From Xanthobacter autotrophicus (GTDB taxonomy: Bacteria; Pseudomonadota; Alphaproteobacteria; Rhizobiales; Xanthobacteraceae): a stretch of 64,000 nt of DNA. Under the pieces are notes generated by a model. It had not been told where the DNA came from. It did no database searches and saw nothing but the letters and a program-made list of their open reading frames with translations. A program made the translations under genes and the position numbers. Location of the stretch: the NCBI RefSeq assembly GCF_043194295.1, contig NZ_JBAFVK010000011.1; one strand, given 5' to 3'. This document shows positions 27,155-35,443 of this stretch, in pieces (positions within the stretch are counted from its first letter, which is position 1; every line of letters begins with the position of its first letter).

Positions 27155-28172
27155 GTCGAATGCGAAATCCCGCCCGTCCTTCTCGTTCCCCGCTGTGCTC
27201 GAAAGCCTGAAGGCGGCGGGCGAGGATACGCGCCTGCGCCTTGTCGCGGTGCTGGGCGAGGCGGAGCTTACGGTTTCGGACCTCACCGAGATCCTGGGCC
27301 AATCCCAGCCGCGCATTTCCCGCCATCTCAAGCTGCTGGCCGAGGCCGGGCTGGTGGAGCGGCACCGGGAGGCGAGCTGGATCTTCTATCGTCGGGCGGC
27401 GGATGGGGCGGGCGGGCGAATCGGCACCGCGCTCCTTGAGCTGCTGGACCGCGACGATCCGGTGCTGGTGGGCGACCGGGCGCGCCTCGTGGCGGTGCGG
27501 GCGGCACGCGCTGCGGCAGCGCAGGCCTATTTTGCCGCCCACGCCCGCGAGTGGGATGAGATCCGCCGGCTCCACGTGCCCGAGGCGGCGGTGGAAGCGG
27601 CGGTGCGGCAGGTGCTGGGCGCCGCGCCCATCAGATCGCTGCTGGACCTCGGCACCGGCACCGGCCGCATGCTGGAGGTGTTCGCCCCTGATATCGAGCG
27701 CGGTATGGGCATCGACCTGTCGCCGGATATGCTGGGCGTCGCCCGCACCAATCTGGAGCGGGCCGGCATCCGCCATTGCCTGCTGCGCCAGAGCGACATC
27801 TATGCCGTCCCGGCGCCGCGCGATTCGTTCGATGCGGTGATCGTGCACCAGGTTCTGCATTATCTCGACGACGGCGGCCGCGCCCTGAAGGAGGCGGCGC
27901 GGGTGCTGCGCCCCGGCGGCCGGCTGCTGGTGGTGGATTTCGCGCCCCACGGCCTCGAATTCCTGCGCGACGCCCACGCCCACCGCCATCTCGGCTTCCC
28001 GCGCGAGACGGTGGAGGGGTGGCTCGCCGACGCCGGGCTGGACCTCGTCACCTTCCGCACCCTCGCGCCAGACGGCAAGGCGGGGGACGGGCTCACCGTT
28101 TCGCTCTGGCTGGCGCGCGACCCGCGCGTGCTCATGGCCGAGGCCGACCTTGCCGACAGGGAGATTGCCTGA
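27153..28172 (+). CDS. ArsR-family regulator fused to a SAM-dependent methyltransferase domain (met operon regulator, SahR-like)
   Basis: The 339-residue protein has two parts. Residues about 10-95 are an ArsR winged helix (AGEDTRLRLVAVLGEAELTV, SDLTEILGQSQPRISRHLKL, LAEAGLVERHREASWIFYRR) with no metal-binding cysteine pair. Residues about 150-300 are a class I methyltransferase fold (LLDLGTGTGRMLEVF). It is coupled to metF (ATGA) and sits before metH. Such fusions are thought to sense S-adenosylhomocysteine or S-adenosylmethionine and control methionine recycling. ATG 27153 follows the palindrome; ribosome-binding site weak. Confidence 0.85.
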   Translation: MSNAKSRPSFSFPAVLESLKAAGEDTRLRLVAVLGEAELTVSDLTEILGQSQPRISRHLKLLAEAGLVERHREASWIFYRRAADGAGGRIGTALLELLDRDDPVLVGDRARLVAVRAARAAAAQAYFAAHAREWDEIRRLHVPEAAVEAAVRQVLGAAPIRSLLDLGTGTGRMLEVFAPDIERGMGIDLSPDMLGVARTNLERAGIRHCLLRQSDIYAVPAPRDSFDAVIVHQVLHYLDDGGRALKEAARVLRPGGRLLVVDFAPHGLEFLRDAHAHRHLGFPRETVEGWLADAGLDLVTFRTLAPDGKAGDGLTVSLWLARDPRVLMAEADLADREIA

Positions 28173-29125
28173 TGACCACGCCCGCCCTTGCTCCTGCTCC
28201 CGCCCCGGTCCGGGCGAGCCGGGAGATGGACCGGCCGCCGGTGAAGGTCTCCTTCGAGTTCTTCCCGCCGAAGTCGCCGGAGATGGAAAAGACCCTGTGG
28301 TCGTCGATCGCTCGCCTCGCGCCGCTGTCGCCCGATTTCGTCTCGGTCACCTACGGCGCCGGCGGCTCCACCCGCGAGCGCACCCACGCCACCGTGGAGC
28401 GCATCGCCAAGGAGACCGACCTTGCCCCCGCCGCCCACCTCACCTGCGTGGCCGCGACCCGGGACGAGATCGACGCGGTGGTGCGCGCCTACGGCGAGGC
28501 GGGCGTGAAGCATATCGTGGCGCTGCGCGGCGACCCGGTGACCGGGGTGGGCACGGCCTACGAGCCCCATCCCGGCGGCTACGCCTATGCCAATGACCTC
28601 GTGGCCGGCATCAAGCGCCTCGGCGATTTCGAGGTGTCGGTCTCCGCCTATCCGGAAAAGCATCCCGAGAGCGCGAGCATCGATGCCGACATCGATGTGC
28701 TGAAAGCCAAGGTGGATGCGGGCGCCACCCGCGCCATCACCCAGTTCTTCTTCGAGAACGACGTGTATTTCCGCTATCTGGACAAGGTGCGGGCGCGGGG
28801 CATCGACATTCCCATCGTGCCCGGCATCCTGCCGGTGACCAACTTCAAGCAGGCCTCCAGCTTCGCCACCCGCACCGGCGCCAGCGTGCCGGCCTGGCTG
28901 CTGCGGCGGTTCGAGGGGCTCGACGACGATGTGGAGACGCGCAAGCTCATCGCCGCCGCCGTGGCCGCCGAACAGGTGACCGACCTTGTTGATCGCGGCG
29001 TCACCGATATCCATTTCTATACGCTGAACCGCGCCGACCTCGTCTACGCCATCTGCCACCTCCTGGGCCTGCGGCCCAAGGCGGCGAGCGCGGTGGCGGA
29101 TGCGCCAAAGGCAGTCGCCATCTGA
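28172..29125 (+). CDS. metF: methylenetetrahydrofolate reductase
   Basis: Reduces 5,10-methylenetetrahydrofolate to 5-methyltetrahydrofolate with a flavin cofactor, making the methyl donor for MetH. The 317-residue TIM-barrel protein has KVSFEFFPPKSPEME, FVSVTYGAGGSTRERT, VKHIVALRGDP, YPEKHPES, and ITQFFFENDVYF, all family blocks with the FAD-binding Asp and substrate-binding Glu. Its ATG overlaps the regulator's stop codon, and metH follows after 167 bp. Confidence 0.96.
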   Translation: MTTPALAPAPAPVRASREMDRPPVKVSFEFFPPKSPEMEKTLWSSIARLAPLSPDFVSVTYGAGGSTRERTHATVERIAKETDLAPAAHLTCVAATRDEIDAVVRAYGEAGVKHIVALRGDPVTGVGTAYEPHPGGYAYANDLVAGIKRLGDFEVSVSAYPEKHPESASIDADIDVLKAKVDAGATRAITQFFFENDVYFRYLDKVRARGIDIPIVPGILPVTNFKQASSFATRTGASVPAWLLRRFEGLDDDVETRKLIAAAVAAEQVTDLVDRGVTDIHFYTLNRADLVYAICHLLGLRPKAASAVADAPKAVAI

Positions 29126-29135
29126 GCGCTAAAGG

Positions 29136-29159
29136 CCCTCTCCCGCTTGCGGGGGAGGG
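29136..29159. repeat. REP-like GC palindrome between metF and metH
   Basis: CCCTCTCCC and GGGGGAGGG arms joined by GCTTGC form a hairpin with one G-U pair, followed by TTGGGAGGGGG. Elements starting CCCTCTCCCGCTTGCGGG recur through many alphaproteobacterial genomes as small intergenic palindromes. It may stabilise or trim the metF-metH message. Confidence 0.5.
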
Positions 29160-29292
29160 TTGGGAGGGGGAGGGAGCCTCAGTCCCATCGCCGCCGGCAA
29201 GAATGGCGACGATGCCGTGTTTTCGTCCGGCGACGGACGCCCATCTGTTTCACCGAGGCTGTGCCAAGCCCCGAGCCCGAGATCACCCAGCC

Positions 29293-32200
29293 ATGACCGA
29301 AACCCGCGCAGCCGACATCTTCTCCGCCCTCGCCCAGGCCGCGTCCGAGCGCATCCTAGTGCTCGACGGCGCCATGGGCACCATGATCCAGGGGCTGAAG
29401 CTCGACGAGGCCGGCTATCGCGGCGCGCGCTTCGCCGATTGGCCGCGCGACGTGAAGGGCAACAACGACCTTCTCAGCCTCACCCAGCCGGACGCGGTGC
29501 GCGCCATTCACCTCGAATATTTTCGCGCCGGCGCGGACATGGTGGAGACCAACACCTTCTCCGGCACCACCATCGCCCAGGCCGACTACGGCATGGAAGC
29601 GCTGGTCTATGAGCTGAATTTCGAGAGCGCCCGCCTCGCCCGGGAGGCCGGCGATATCGCGCAGGCGGAGGATGGCCGCCCGCGCTTCGTCGCCGGCGCC
29701 TTTGGCCCCACCAACCGCACCGCCTCTATTTCGCCTGACGTGAACGACCCCGGCTTCCGCGCCGTGACCTTCGACGACCTCGCCCGCGCCTATCACGAGC
29801 AGGCGCGCGGCCTTATCGACGGCGGGGCGGACATCCTGCTGGTGGAAACCATCTTCGATACGCTGAATGCCAAGGCGGCCATCTTCGCCATCGAGCAGCT
29901 GTTCGCCGAGCGCGGCATCCGCCTGCCGGTGATGATCTCCGGCACCATCACCGACCTCTCCGGCCGCACCCTGTCGGGCCAGACGCCCGCCGCCTTCTGG
30001 TATTCGCTCCAGCACGCCCGGCCATTCTCCATCGGCCTCAATTGCGCGCTGGGGGCGAAGGAGATGCGCGCCCATGTGGCCGAGATCGGCCGGGTGGCGG
30101 ACACGCTGGTGTGCGCCTATCCCAATGCCGGCCTGCCCAACGAATTCGGCATGTATGACGAGAGCCCGGAAGCCATGGCGGAGCTGGTGGGTGAGTTCGC
30201 CGCCTCCGGCCTCGTGAACATCGTGGGCGGCTGCTGCGGCACCACGCCCGCCCACATCCGCGCCATCGCTGAAGCGGTGAAGGGCAAGGCCCCCCGCGTG
30301 GTGCCGCAGATCGAGCCGCGCCTGCGCCTCTCCGGCCTGGAGCCGTTCGAGCTGACGCCGGAAATTCCCTTCGTGAACGTGGGCGAGCGCACCAACGTCA
30401 CCGGCTCCGCCCGCTTCAGGAAGCTCGTCACCAATGGCGACTTTGCCGCCGCGCTGGCGGTGGCGCGGGACCAGGTGGAGAGCGGCGCCCAGGTCATCGA
30501 CATCAACATGGATGAAGGCCTCCTCGACAGCGAGGCGGCCATGATCACCTTCCTCAACCTCGTCGCCTCGGAGCCGGACATCGCCAAGGTGCCGGTGATG
30601 GTGGACAGCTCCAAGTGGGAGATCATCGAGGAGGGGCTGAAGCGGCTTCAGGGCAAGGGCATCGTCAATTCCATCTCCATGAAGGAGGGCGAGGACGCCT
30701 TCCGCGAGAAGGCCCGGCTGGTCCGCAGCTACGGCGCCGCCGTGGTGGTGATGGCCTTCGACGAGGAAGGCCAGGCCGACACCTTCGAGCGCAAGACACA
30801 GATCTGCGCGCGGGCCTACCGCATCCTGACGCAGGAGCTTGGCTTCCCGCCGGAAGACATCATCTTCGATCCCAATATCTTCGCGGTGGCCACCGGCATC
30901 GAGGAGCATTCCGGCTATGGCGTCGCCTTCATCGAGGCGACCCGCTGGATCCGGCAGAACCTGCCCCACGCCCACGTGTCGGGCGGTGTCTCCAACCTGT
31001 CGTTCTCGTTCCGCGGCAACGAGCCGGTGCGCGAGGCCATGCACGCGGTGTTCCTCTATCATGCCATCCAGGCGGGCATGGACATGGGCATCGTCAATGC
31101 CGGCCAACTCGCGGTCTATGACGAGATCGAGCCCGGCCTGCGCGAGGCCTGCGAGGACGTGGTGCTGAACCGCCGTCCCGACGCCACCGAGCGCCTGCTG
31201 GAGATCGCCGAAGGCTTCAAGGGCACCGCCGGCAAGGAGAAGCGTGAGGCGGATCTCGCCTGGCGCTCCTGGCCGGTGGACAAGCGCCTCGCCCATGCCC
31301 TCGTCAACGGCATCACCGATTTCGTGGAGGTGGACACCGAGGAAGCCCGCCAATCCGTCGCCCGTCCGCTCCACGTCATCGAGGGTCCGCTGATGGCGGG
31401 CATGAACGTGGTGGGCGACCTGTTCGGCGCCGGCAAGATGTTCCTGCCCCAGGTGGTGAAGTCCGCCCGCGTGATGAAGCAGGCGGTGGCCTATCTCATG
31501 CCCTTCATGGAGAAGGAAAAGGAGGAGATGGGCGTTACCTCGGCTTCCGCCGCCGGCAAGGTGCTGATGGCGACCGTGAAGGGCGACGTGCACGATATCG
31601 GCAAGAACATCGTCGGCGTGGTGCTCCAGTGCAACAATTACGAGGTCATCGACCTCGGCGTCATGGTGCCCATGGCCAAGATCCTCGAAACCGCCAGGGC
31701 CGAGAAGGTGGACGTGATCGGCCTTAGCGGCCTCATCACGCCGTCACTGGACGAGATGGTGAATGTCGCAGCCGAGATGGAGCGTGAGGGGTTTTCCCTG
31801 CCGCTGCTCATCGGCGGGGCCACCACCTCGCGGGTCCATACGGCGGTCAAGATCTCGCCCCGCTACGAACGCGGGCAGGCGGTCTATGTCACCGACGCCA
31901 GCCGGGCGGTGGGCGTGGTTTCCAATCTGCTCAACAAGGACACGCGCGGCGCCTATGTGGCGGACATCCGCGCCGAGTATCGCAAGCTCGCCGAAGCCCA
32001 TGCGCGGGCCGACGCCAACAAGCAGCGCGTGCCCCTCGCCAAGGCGCGCGACAACGCCCTGAAGCTGGATTTTTCCGCCTATGAGGCGCCCAAGCCGGCG
32101 TTTCTCGGCACCCATGTGTTCGAGGACCACGACCTGTCCGACCTAATGCGCTTCATTGACTGGACGCCCTTCTTCCAGTCCTGGGAATTGACCGGGCGCT

Positions 32201-33027
32201 ATCCGGCCATCCTCCAGGACAAGGTGGTGGGCGCCCCCGCCCGCGCCCTGCTCACCGACGCGGTGGCCATGCTGGAGAAGATGGTCGCCGAAAAGTGGGT
32301 GACCGCCCGCGCCGTGGTGGGATTCTGGCCCGCCAACGCCATGGGCGACGACATCGTCCTGTTCCGCGACGACACCCGCAAGACGCCGCTGGCCACGCTT
32401 CACACCCTGCGTCAGCAATTGGCGAAGAGGGACGGACGGTTCAACCTCGCGCTATCGGACTTCGTCGCGCCGCTGGAGAGCGGGGTCGCCGATTATGTGG
32501 GCGGCTTCGCGGTGACCACCGGCATTGGCGAGGAGGAGCGGGTGGCGGCCTTCAAGGCGGCCAACGACGATTATTCCGCCATCCTTTTGAAGGCCCTGTG
32601 CGACCGCCTCGCCGAGGCCTTCGCCGAGCGCATGCACCATCTGGTGCGCACCCGGCTGTGGGGCTACGCACCGGACGAGGCGCTTGCCAACGATGACCTC
32701 ATCGCCGAGCGCTATCGCGGCATCCGCCCCGCACCGGGCTATCCGGCGCAGCCCGACCACACCGAGAAGGCGACCTTGTTCCAGCTGCTGGAGGCTACGA
32801 ACAAGGTGGGCATCCACCTCACCGAGAGCTTCGCCATGTGGCCGGGGGCGGCGGTGTCGGGCTTCTATTTCGCCCATCCTGAGAGCGCCTATTTCGGCGT
32901 CGGCCGCATCGAGCGCGACCAGGTGGAGGACTATGCCGCCCGCAAGGGCTGGAGCGTGGAAGAGGCCGAGAGATGGCTCGCGCCCATCCTCAATTACGAT
33001 CCGGCCCGGGTGGAGGCGGCGGAGTAG
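29293..33027 (+). CDS. metH: cobalamin-dependent methionine synthase
   Basis: Transfers the methyl group of methyltetrahydrofolate to homocysteine through methylcobalamin. It has 1244 residues, the full four-module form. The homocysteine domain (about 1-340) has zinc cysteines in VGGCCGTTPAH. The pterin-binding domain (about 355-615) opens at FVNVGERTNVTGS. The B12 cap and binding domain (about 660-900) has the cobalt-ligand motif KGDVHDIGKNIVG. The reactivation domain at the C-terminus has RYRGIRPAPGYPAQPDH for SAM binding. No SAH or cobalamin riboswitch is recognised in the 167-bp leader. bluB elsewhere in the window supplies part of its cofactor. Confidence 0.97.
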   Translation: MTETRAADIFSALAQAASERILVLDGAMGTMIQGLKLDEAGYRGARFADWPRDVKGNNDLLSLTQPDAVRAIHLEYFRAGADMVETNTFSGTTIAQADYGMEALVYELNFESARLAREAGDIAQAEDGRPRFVAGAFGPTNRTASISPDVNDPGFRAVTFDDLARAYHEQARGLIDGGADILLVETIFDTLNAKAAIFAIEQLFAERGIRLPVMISGTITDLSGRTLSGQTPAAFWYSLQHARPFSIGLNCALGAKEMRAHVAEIGRVADTLVCAYPNAGLPNEFGMYDESPEAMAELVGEFAASGLVNIVGGCCGTTPAHIRAIAEAVKGKAPRVVPQIEPRLRLSGLEPFELTPEIPFVNVGERTNVTGSARFRKLVTNGDFAAALAVARDQVESGAQVIDINMDEGLLDSEAAMITFLNLVASEPDIAKVPVMVDSSKWEIIEEGLKRLQGKGIVNSISMKEGEDAFREKARLVRSYGAAVVVMAFDEEGQADTFERKTQICARAYRILTQELGFPPEDIIFDPNIFAVATGIEEHSGYGVAFIEATRWIRQNLPHAHVSGGVSNLSFSFRGNEPVREAMHAVFLYHAIQAGMDMGIVNAGQLAVYDEIEPGLREACEDVVLNRRPDATERLLEIAEGFKGTAGKEKREADLAWRSWPVDKRLAHALVNGITDFVEVDTEEARQSVARPLHVIEGPLMAGMNVVGDLFGAGKMFLPQVVKSARVMKQAVAYLMPFMEKEKEEMGVTSASAAGKVLMATVKGDVHDIGKNIVGVVLQCNNYEVIDLGVMVPMAKILETARAEKVDVIGLSGLITPSLDEMVNVAAEMEREGFSLPLLIGGATTSRVHTAVKISPRYERGQAVYVTDASRAVGVVSNLLNKDTRGAYVADIRAEYRKLAEAHARADANKQRVPLAKARDNALKLDFSAYEAPKPAFLGTHVFEDHDLSDLMRFIDWTPFFQSWELTGRYPAILQDKVVGAPARALLTDAVAMLEKMVAEKWVTARAVVGFWPANAMGDDIVLFRDDTRKTPLATLHTLRQQLAKRDGRFNLALSDFVAPLESGVADYVGGFAVTTGIGEEERVAAFKAANDDYSAILLKALCDRLAEAFAERMHHLVRTRLWGYAPDEALANDDLIAERYRGIRPAPGYPAQPDHTEKATLFQLLEATNKVGIHLTESFAMWPGAAVSGFYFAHPESAYFGVGRIERDQVEDYAARKGWSVEEAERWLAPILNYDPARVEAAE

Positions 33028-33571
33028 ACGCGCGCCACCAGCCGATCCAGCGCGGTACCCGCGCCGCATAGGCATCGAAGGCGGCGCCGAACTTCGCCGC
33101 GAGATGGCGCTCTTCCCGGCGGGCGGCCAGGCGGTCGGTGGCGAGCGCGGCGAGAAGCGCCGCCGCCAGCAACCAGCCATTGGCGAGAGCCATCCCCAAC
33201 CCCAGCAAAAGCAGGGTGTTGCCCAGATAGATGGGGTTGCGCGAGAGCGCGAACGGCCCGCTCGTGACCAGTCGGTCCGCCGCCCGGTGGGGCAGGATAT
33301 TGGTGCGGGCGCGATGGAGGGTGACGATCGCCCACAGATCGAGCCCCAATCCCAGCCCCGCCACGACAGCGCCGCCGCCGCGCACTGCCGGACCGGCGAG
33401 GAGGGGCGGCCAAAAGGACGGGGCGAGGGCGCCAAGGGCCAGCGCCGCAGCCAGCGCCCCGCCATAGATCATGGGTGGCCAGGGCAGGCGGTTCGGCCGC
33501 GCGGCGCAGGCATCGGGCGGGCAGGGGTCGGGCGGGCACGGGTCGGGCGGGGTGGCGTCGGGCACGATCAT
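32990..33571 (-). CDS. isoprenylcysteine carboxyl methyltransferase-like membrane protein
   Basis: A 193-residue membrane protein with about four hydrophobic segments. The C-terminal block RLVTSGPFALSRNPIYLGNT, followed by a helix and EERHLAAKFGAAFDAYAARV, is the SAM-binding signature of the ICMT/PEMT family (isoprenylcysteine and phospholipid methyltransferases). Bacterial substrates are mostly unknown. The N-terminus is Pro/Asp/Cys-rich (repeated PPDPC). It converges on metH and their 3' ends overlap by 38 bp. GGGAGACCGCCC precedes ATG 33571. Confidence 0.82.
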   Translation of the reverse strand: MIVPDATPPDPCPPDPCPPDACAARPNRLPWPPMIYGGALAAALALGALAPSFWPPLLAGPAVRGGGAVVAGLGLGLDLWAIVTLHRARTNILPHRAADRLVTSGPFALSRNPIYLGNTLLLLGLGMALANGWLLAAALLAALATDRLAARREERHLAAKFGAAFDAYAARVPRWIGWWRASTPPPPPGPDRN

Positions 33572-33645
33572 GGGCGGTCTCCCAGGTGCGGGATAGCACG
33601 CGGCGGACGGGTGGGCGCCTGCGGCAGCATGTGCCTCTTGTCAAA

Positions 33646-33680
33646 ACATTCATATAATTTAATTTAAATATATTGAATGT
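33646..33680. promoter_or_regulatory. AT-rich imperfect palindrome before the YeeE/YedE genes
   Basis: ACATTCA and TGAATGT are perfect outer arms of a 35-bp AT-only-centred palindrome whose inner part (TATAATTT ... TTAAATATA) is also nearly symmetric. It stands out in very GC-rich surroundings. Sulfide-sensing ArsR proteins of the BigR/SqrR type bind AT-rich palindromes before YeeE/YedE genes, which makes such a regulator likely. None is encoded in the window. Confidence 0.55.
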
Positions 33681-33765
33681 TGTGCGGGCATGGGTCGCCG
33701 CTGGCGTCGGCCGCTGCGCGTGGACAACCACGCCGCACAAATTCGGACCACCCAGGGAGAGCCCC

Positions 33766-34305
33766 ATGAATTGCAGCTCCGGAGCCTGCTTCCTTCGCCG
33801 GAAGGCCTGGTCGCCCTATGCGGCGGGGATCGTCATCGGCTTGCTGCAGGTGCCCGCCTTCCTGCTCATCTCGACCGCCCTCGGCGCGTCTTCGTCTTAT
33901 GTGACCGTGGGCGGCGCCCTTGCCGCCCTGTTCGATCCGGCGGTGATGCAGATCGATTATGTGGCCAAGCACGTGGCCGCAACCGGGAAGAATCTGTGGC
34001 AGGTGGCGCTGGTGGTGGGCGTTGCCATCGGCGCCTTCGTCTCCATGCGGCTGTCCGGTGCCCGCCGTCAGCCCATCTCGCCGGTGTGGCGCCGGGCGCT
34101 GGGAACCTCCAGCCCGGCGGTGCGCTACATGGTGGCATTCGTCGCAGGCTTCATCATGCTGTTCGGCGCCCGGCTGGCGGACGGCTGCACCTCCGGGCAC
34201 GGCCTTTCGGGCATGGCGCAGATGGCGATGTCCTCCACCATCGCCGTCACCTTCATGTTCGTGGGCGGCATCGCCACCGCCTTCCTCGTCCTGCGCCGCA
34301 TTTGA
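33766..34305 (+). CDS. YeeE/YedE family sulfur transporter subunit (PmpA-like)
   Basis: A 179-residue inner-membrane protein with about four or five helices. It begins MNCSSGACFLRRKAWSPYAA and carries the family motif GARLADGCTSGHGLSGMAQM, with the conserved Cys expected to handle a sulfur atom. YeeE-type proteins import thiosulfate or related sulfur species. It forms a pair with the next gene (30 bp apart), as in PmpA/PmpB two-gene systems. ATG 33766 has GGGAGAG upstream. Confidence 0.87.
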   Translation: MNCSSGACFLRRKAWSPYAAGIVIGLLQVPAFLLISTALGASSSYVTVGGALAALFDPAVMQIDYVAKHVAATGKNLWQVALVVGVAIGAFVSMRLSGARRQPISPVWRRALGTSSPAVRYMVAFVAGFIMLFGARLADGCTSGHGLSGMAQMAMSSTIAVTFMFVGGIATAFLVLRRI

Positions 34306-34335
34306 AGCGCGCCCTCACGCACAGGGAGAACAGCC

Positions 34336-34962
34336 ATGTCCGTCCTTTCCGCCATCCTCACCGGCGTTGCCATGGGCATCGTCTTCGGATTCGCCCTTGA
34401 AAAGGCGCGGGTTTTCGAGCCTGGCATGATCGTGGGCCAAATGCAGATGCGTAATTTCATCATGCTGAAGGTGTTCCTCACCGCCGTGGCGACCGGTGCC
34501 GTGGTGCTGGCGACGCTGCATGGCTTCGGCCTGGTGAAGCTGGCGCCAAAGGCCACCTTCTATGCGGCGGACGTGCTGGGTGGCCTGGTGCTGGGCGCCG
34601 GCATCGCCTTGGCCGGCGCCTGTCCGGGAACCATCCTGGCGCAGATCGGCGCCGGCTATCGCGACGCCCTCTTCACCCTGGCCGGCGGCATCGCCGGGGC
34701 CGTGGCGTTCGGCTATGCCGAGCCGGCGCTGGCGCCGTGGCTGCTCAGCGGCGGCCCGGGCAAGCTGACCTTCATGGATCTCACCGGCCTGTCCTACACC
34801 GTTCTTGCCCTGGGCCTGGCAGCAGTGCTGGTGGTGGCATTGGTGGTGCTGGAGCGCTGGCGCCCGTGGCAGCGCGAGCTGGGAGCCGATGTGGATGGCG
34901 ATTTCGGCCCCGCCGTGACCCAATCCGCCGTGGCGGGCGCGCGTCTGAAGCCGGTGGAGTGA
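34336..34962 (+). CDS. YeeE/YedE family sulfur transporter subunit (PmpB-like)
   Basis: The second half of the sulfur-transport pair: 208 residues, about five membrane helices, with the motif ALAGACPGTILAQIGAGYRD containing the conserved Cys. PmpB-like proteins always carry GACPGT, whereas PmpA-like ones carry DGCTSGHG, so this pair is complete. The C-terminal 35 residues are hydrophilic. An ACAGGGAGAAC ribosome-binding site precedes ATG 34336. Confidence 0.87.
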   Translation: MSVLSAILTGVAMGIVFGFALEKARVFEPGMIVGQMQMRNFIMLKVFLTAVATGAVVLATLHGFGLVKLAPKATFYAADVLGGLVLGAGIALAGACPGTILAQIGAGYRDALFTLAGGIAGAVAFGYAEPALAPWLLSGGPGKLTFMDLTGLSYTVLALGLAAVLVVALVVLERWRPWQRELGADVDGDFGPAVTQSAVAGARLKPVE

Positions 34963-34967
34963 GCGCC

Positions 34968-35072
34968 GTGCCGGCGCCCCCATCCTCGGCTTCCGGTCGC
35001 CGCATCGTCATCCTCGGCGCAGTCTTTGCCGCCCTCACCGCCATTCGCAAGCTGCGGCTCAGGGGCCGGTGA
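34968..35072 (+). CDS. possible small membrane peptide (34 aa)
   Basis: GTG 34968 to TGA 35072 encodes a 34-residue peptide with one hydrophobic segment, IVILGAVFAALTAI, followed by a basic tail RKLRLRGR, the positive-inside pattern of single-pass micropeptides. It lies five bases after the PmpB-like stop codon, and its own stop overlaps the GTG of the next gene. Evidence is positional and compositional only. It could equally be untranslated leader. Confidence 0.35.
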   Translation: MPAPPSSASGRRIVILGAVFAALTAIRKLRLRGR

Positions 35073-35443
35073 GCAACGACCTTTTGCTCATCGCCTCCGG
35101 CGGACGCAAAATCCGCAAGCTGCCGGGCATCGAGAATGCGATCGTCCCCTGTGGGGGCATCATCGTGACGGAAGCGGTCCGCGACTGGCTCGTGGCGCTG
35201 AAGCACGGAACCGTGCCCGCGGGCTTCGACAGCAATCCCAACGAGCCGTCCGCCGTGCTGGTGGAACGCCGGCCCGCCGCGGTGTTCAAGCCGGAGCTGA
35301 TCTGCGTCGTGGACACGCTGGATGCGGGCATGCTGGTGTTCCGCGACACCGGGCGCAATGTGGTGCCGCCGCGCCTCGCGCCCTTCCATGCCGTGAAACG
35401 CATGTCCGAGGCTCGCTACCTGAAGGCCTACCGCGCGGCCTGA
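35069..35443 (+). CDS. hypothetical protein (124 aa)
   Basis: A soluble 124-residue protein starting at GTG 35069 after AGGGGCC. It begins MSNDLLLIASGGRKIRKLPG and has no signal peptide, membrane helix or motif I recognise. The pattern of strands and the closing MSEARYLKAYRAA suggest a small alpha/beta fold. It follows the sulfur-transport pair through a short overlapping frame, so it may belong to that operon. It overlaps convergent rsmA by 16 bp. Confidence 0.6.
   Translation: MSNDLLLIASGGRKIRKLPGIENAIVPCGGIIVTEAVRDWLVALKHGTVPAGFDSNPNEPSAVLVERRPAAVFKPELICVVDTLDAGMLVFRDTGRNVVPPRLAPFHAVKRMSEARYLKAYRAA

Noticed and set aside
29126..29292. SAH or SAM riboswitch before metH
   Set aside because: The expected conserved blocks of the SAH riboswitch are absent; only a REP-like palindrome and unstructured sequence are seen. 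Control by the ArsR-type regulator is a sufficient explanation.
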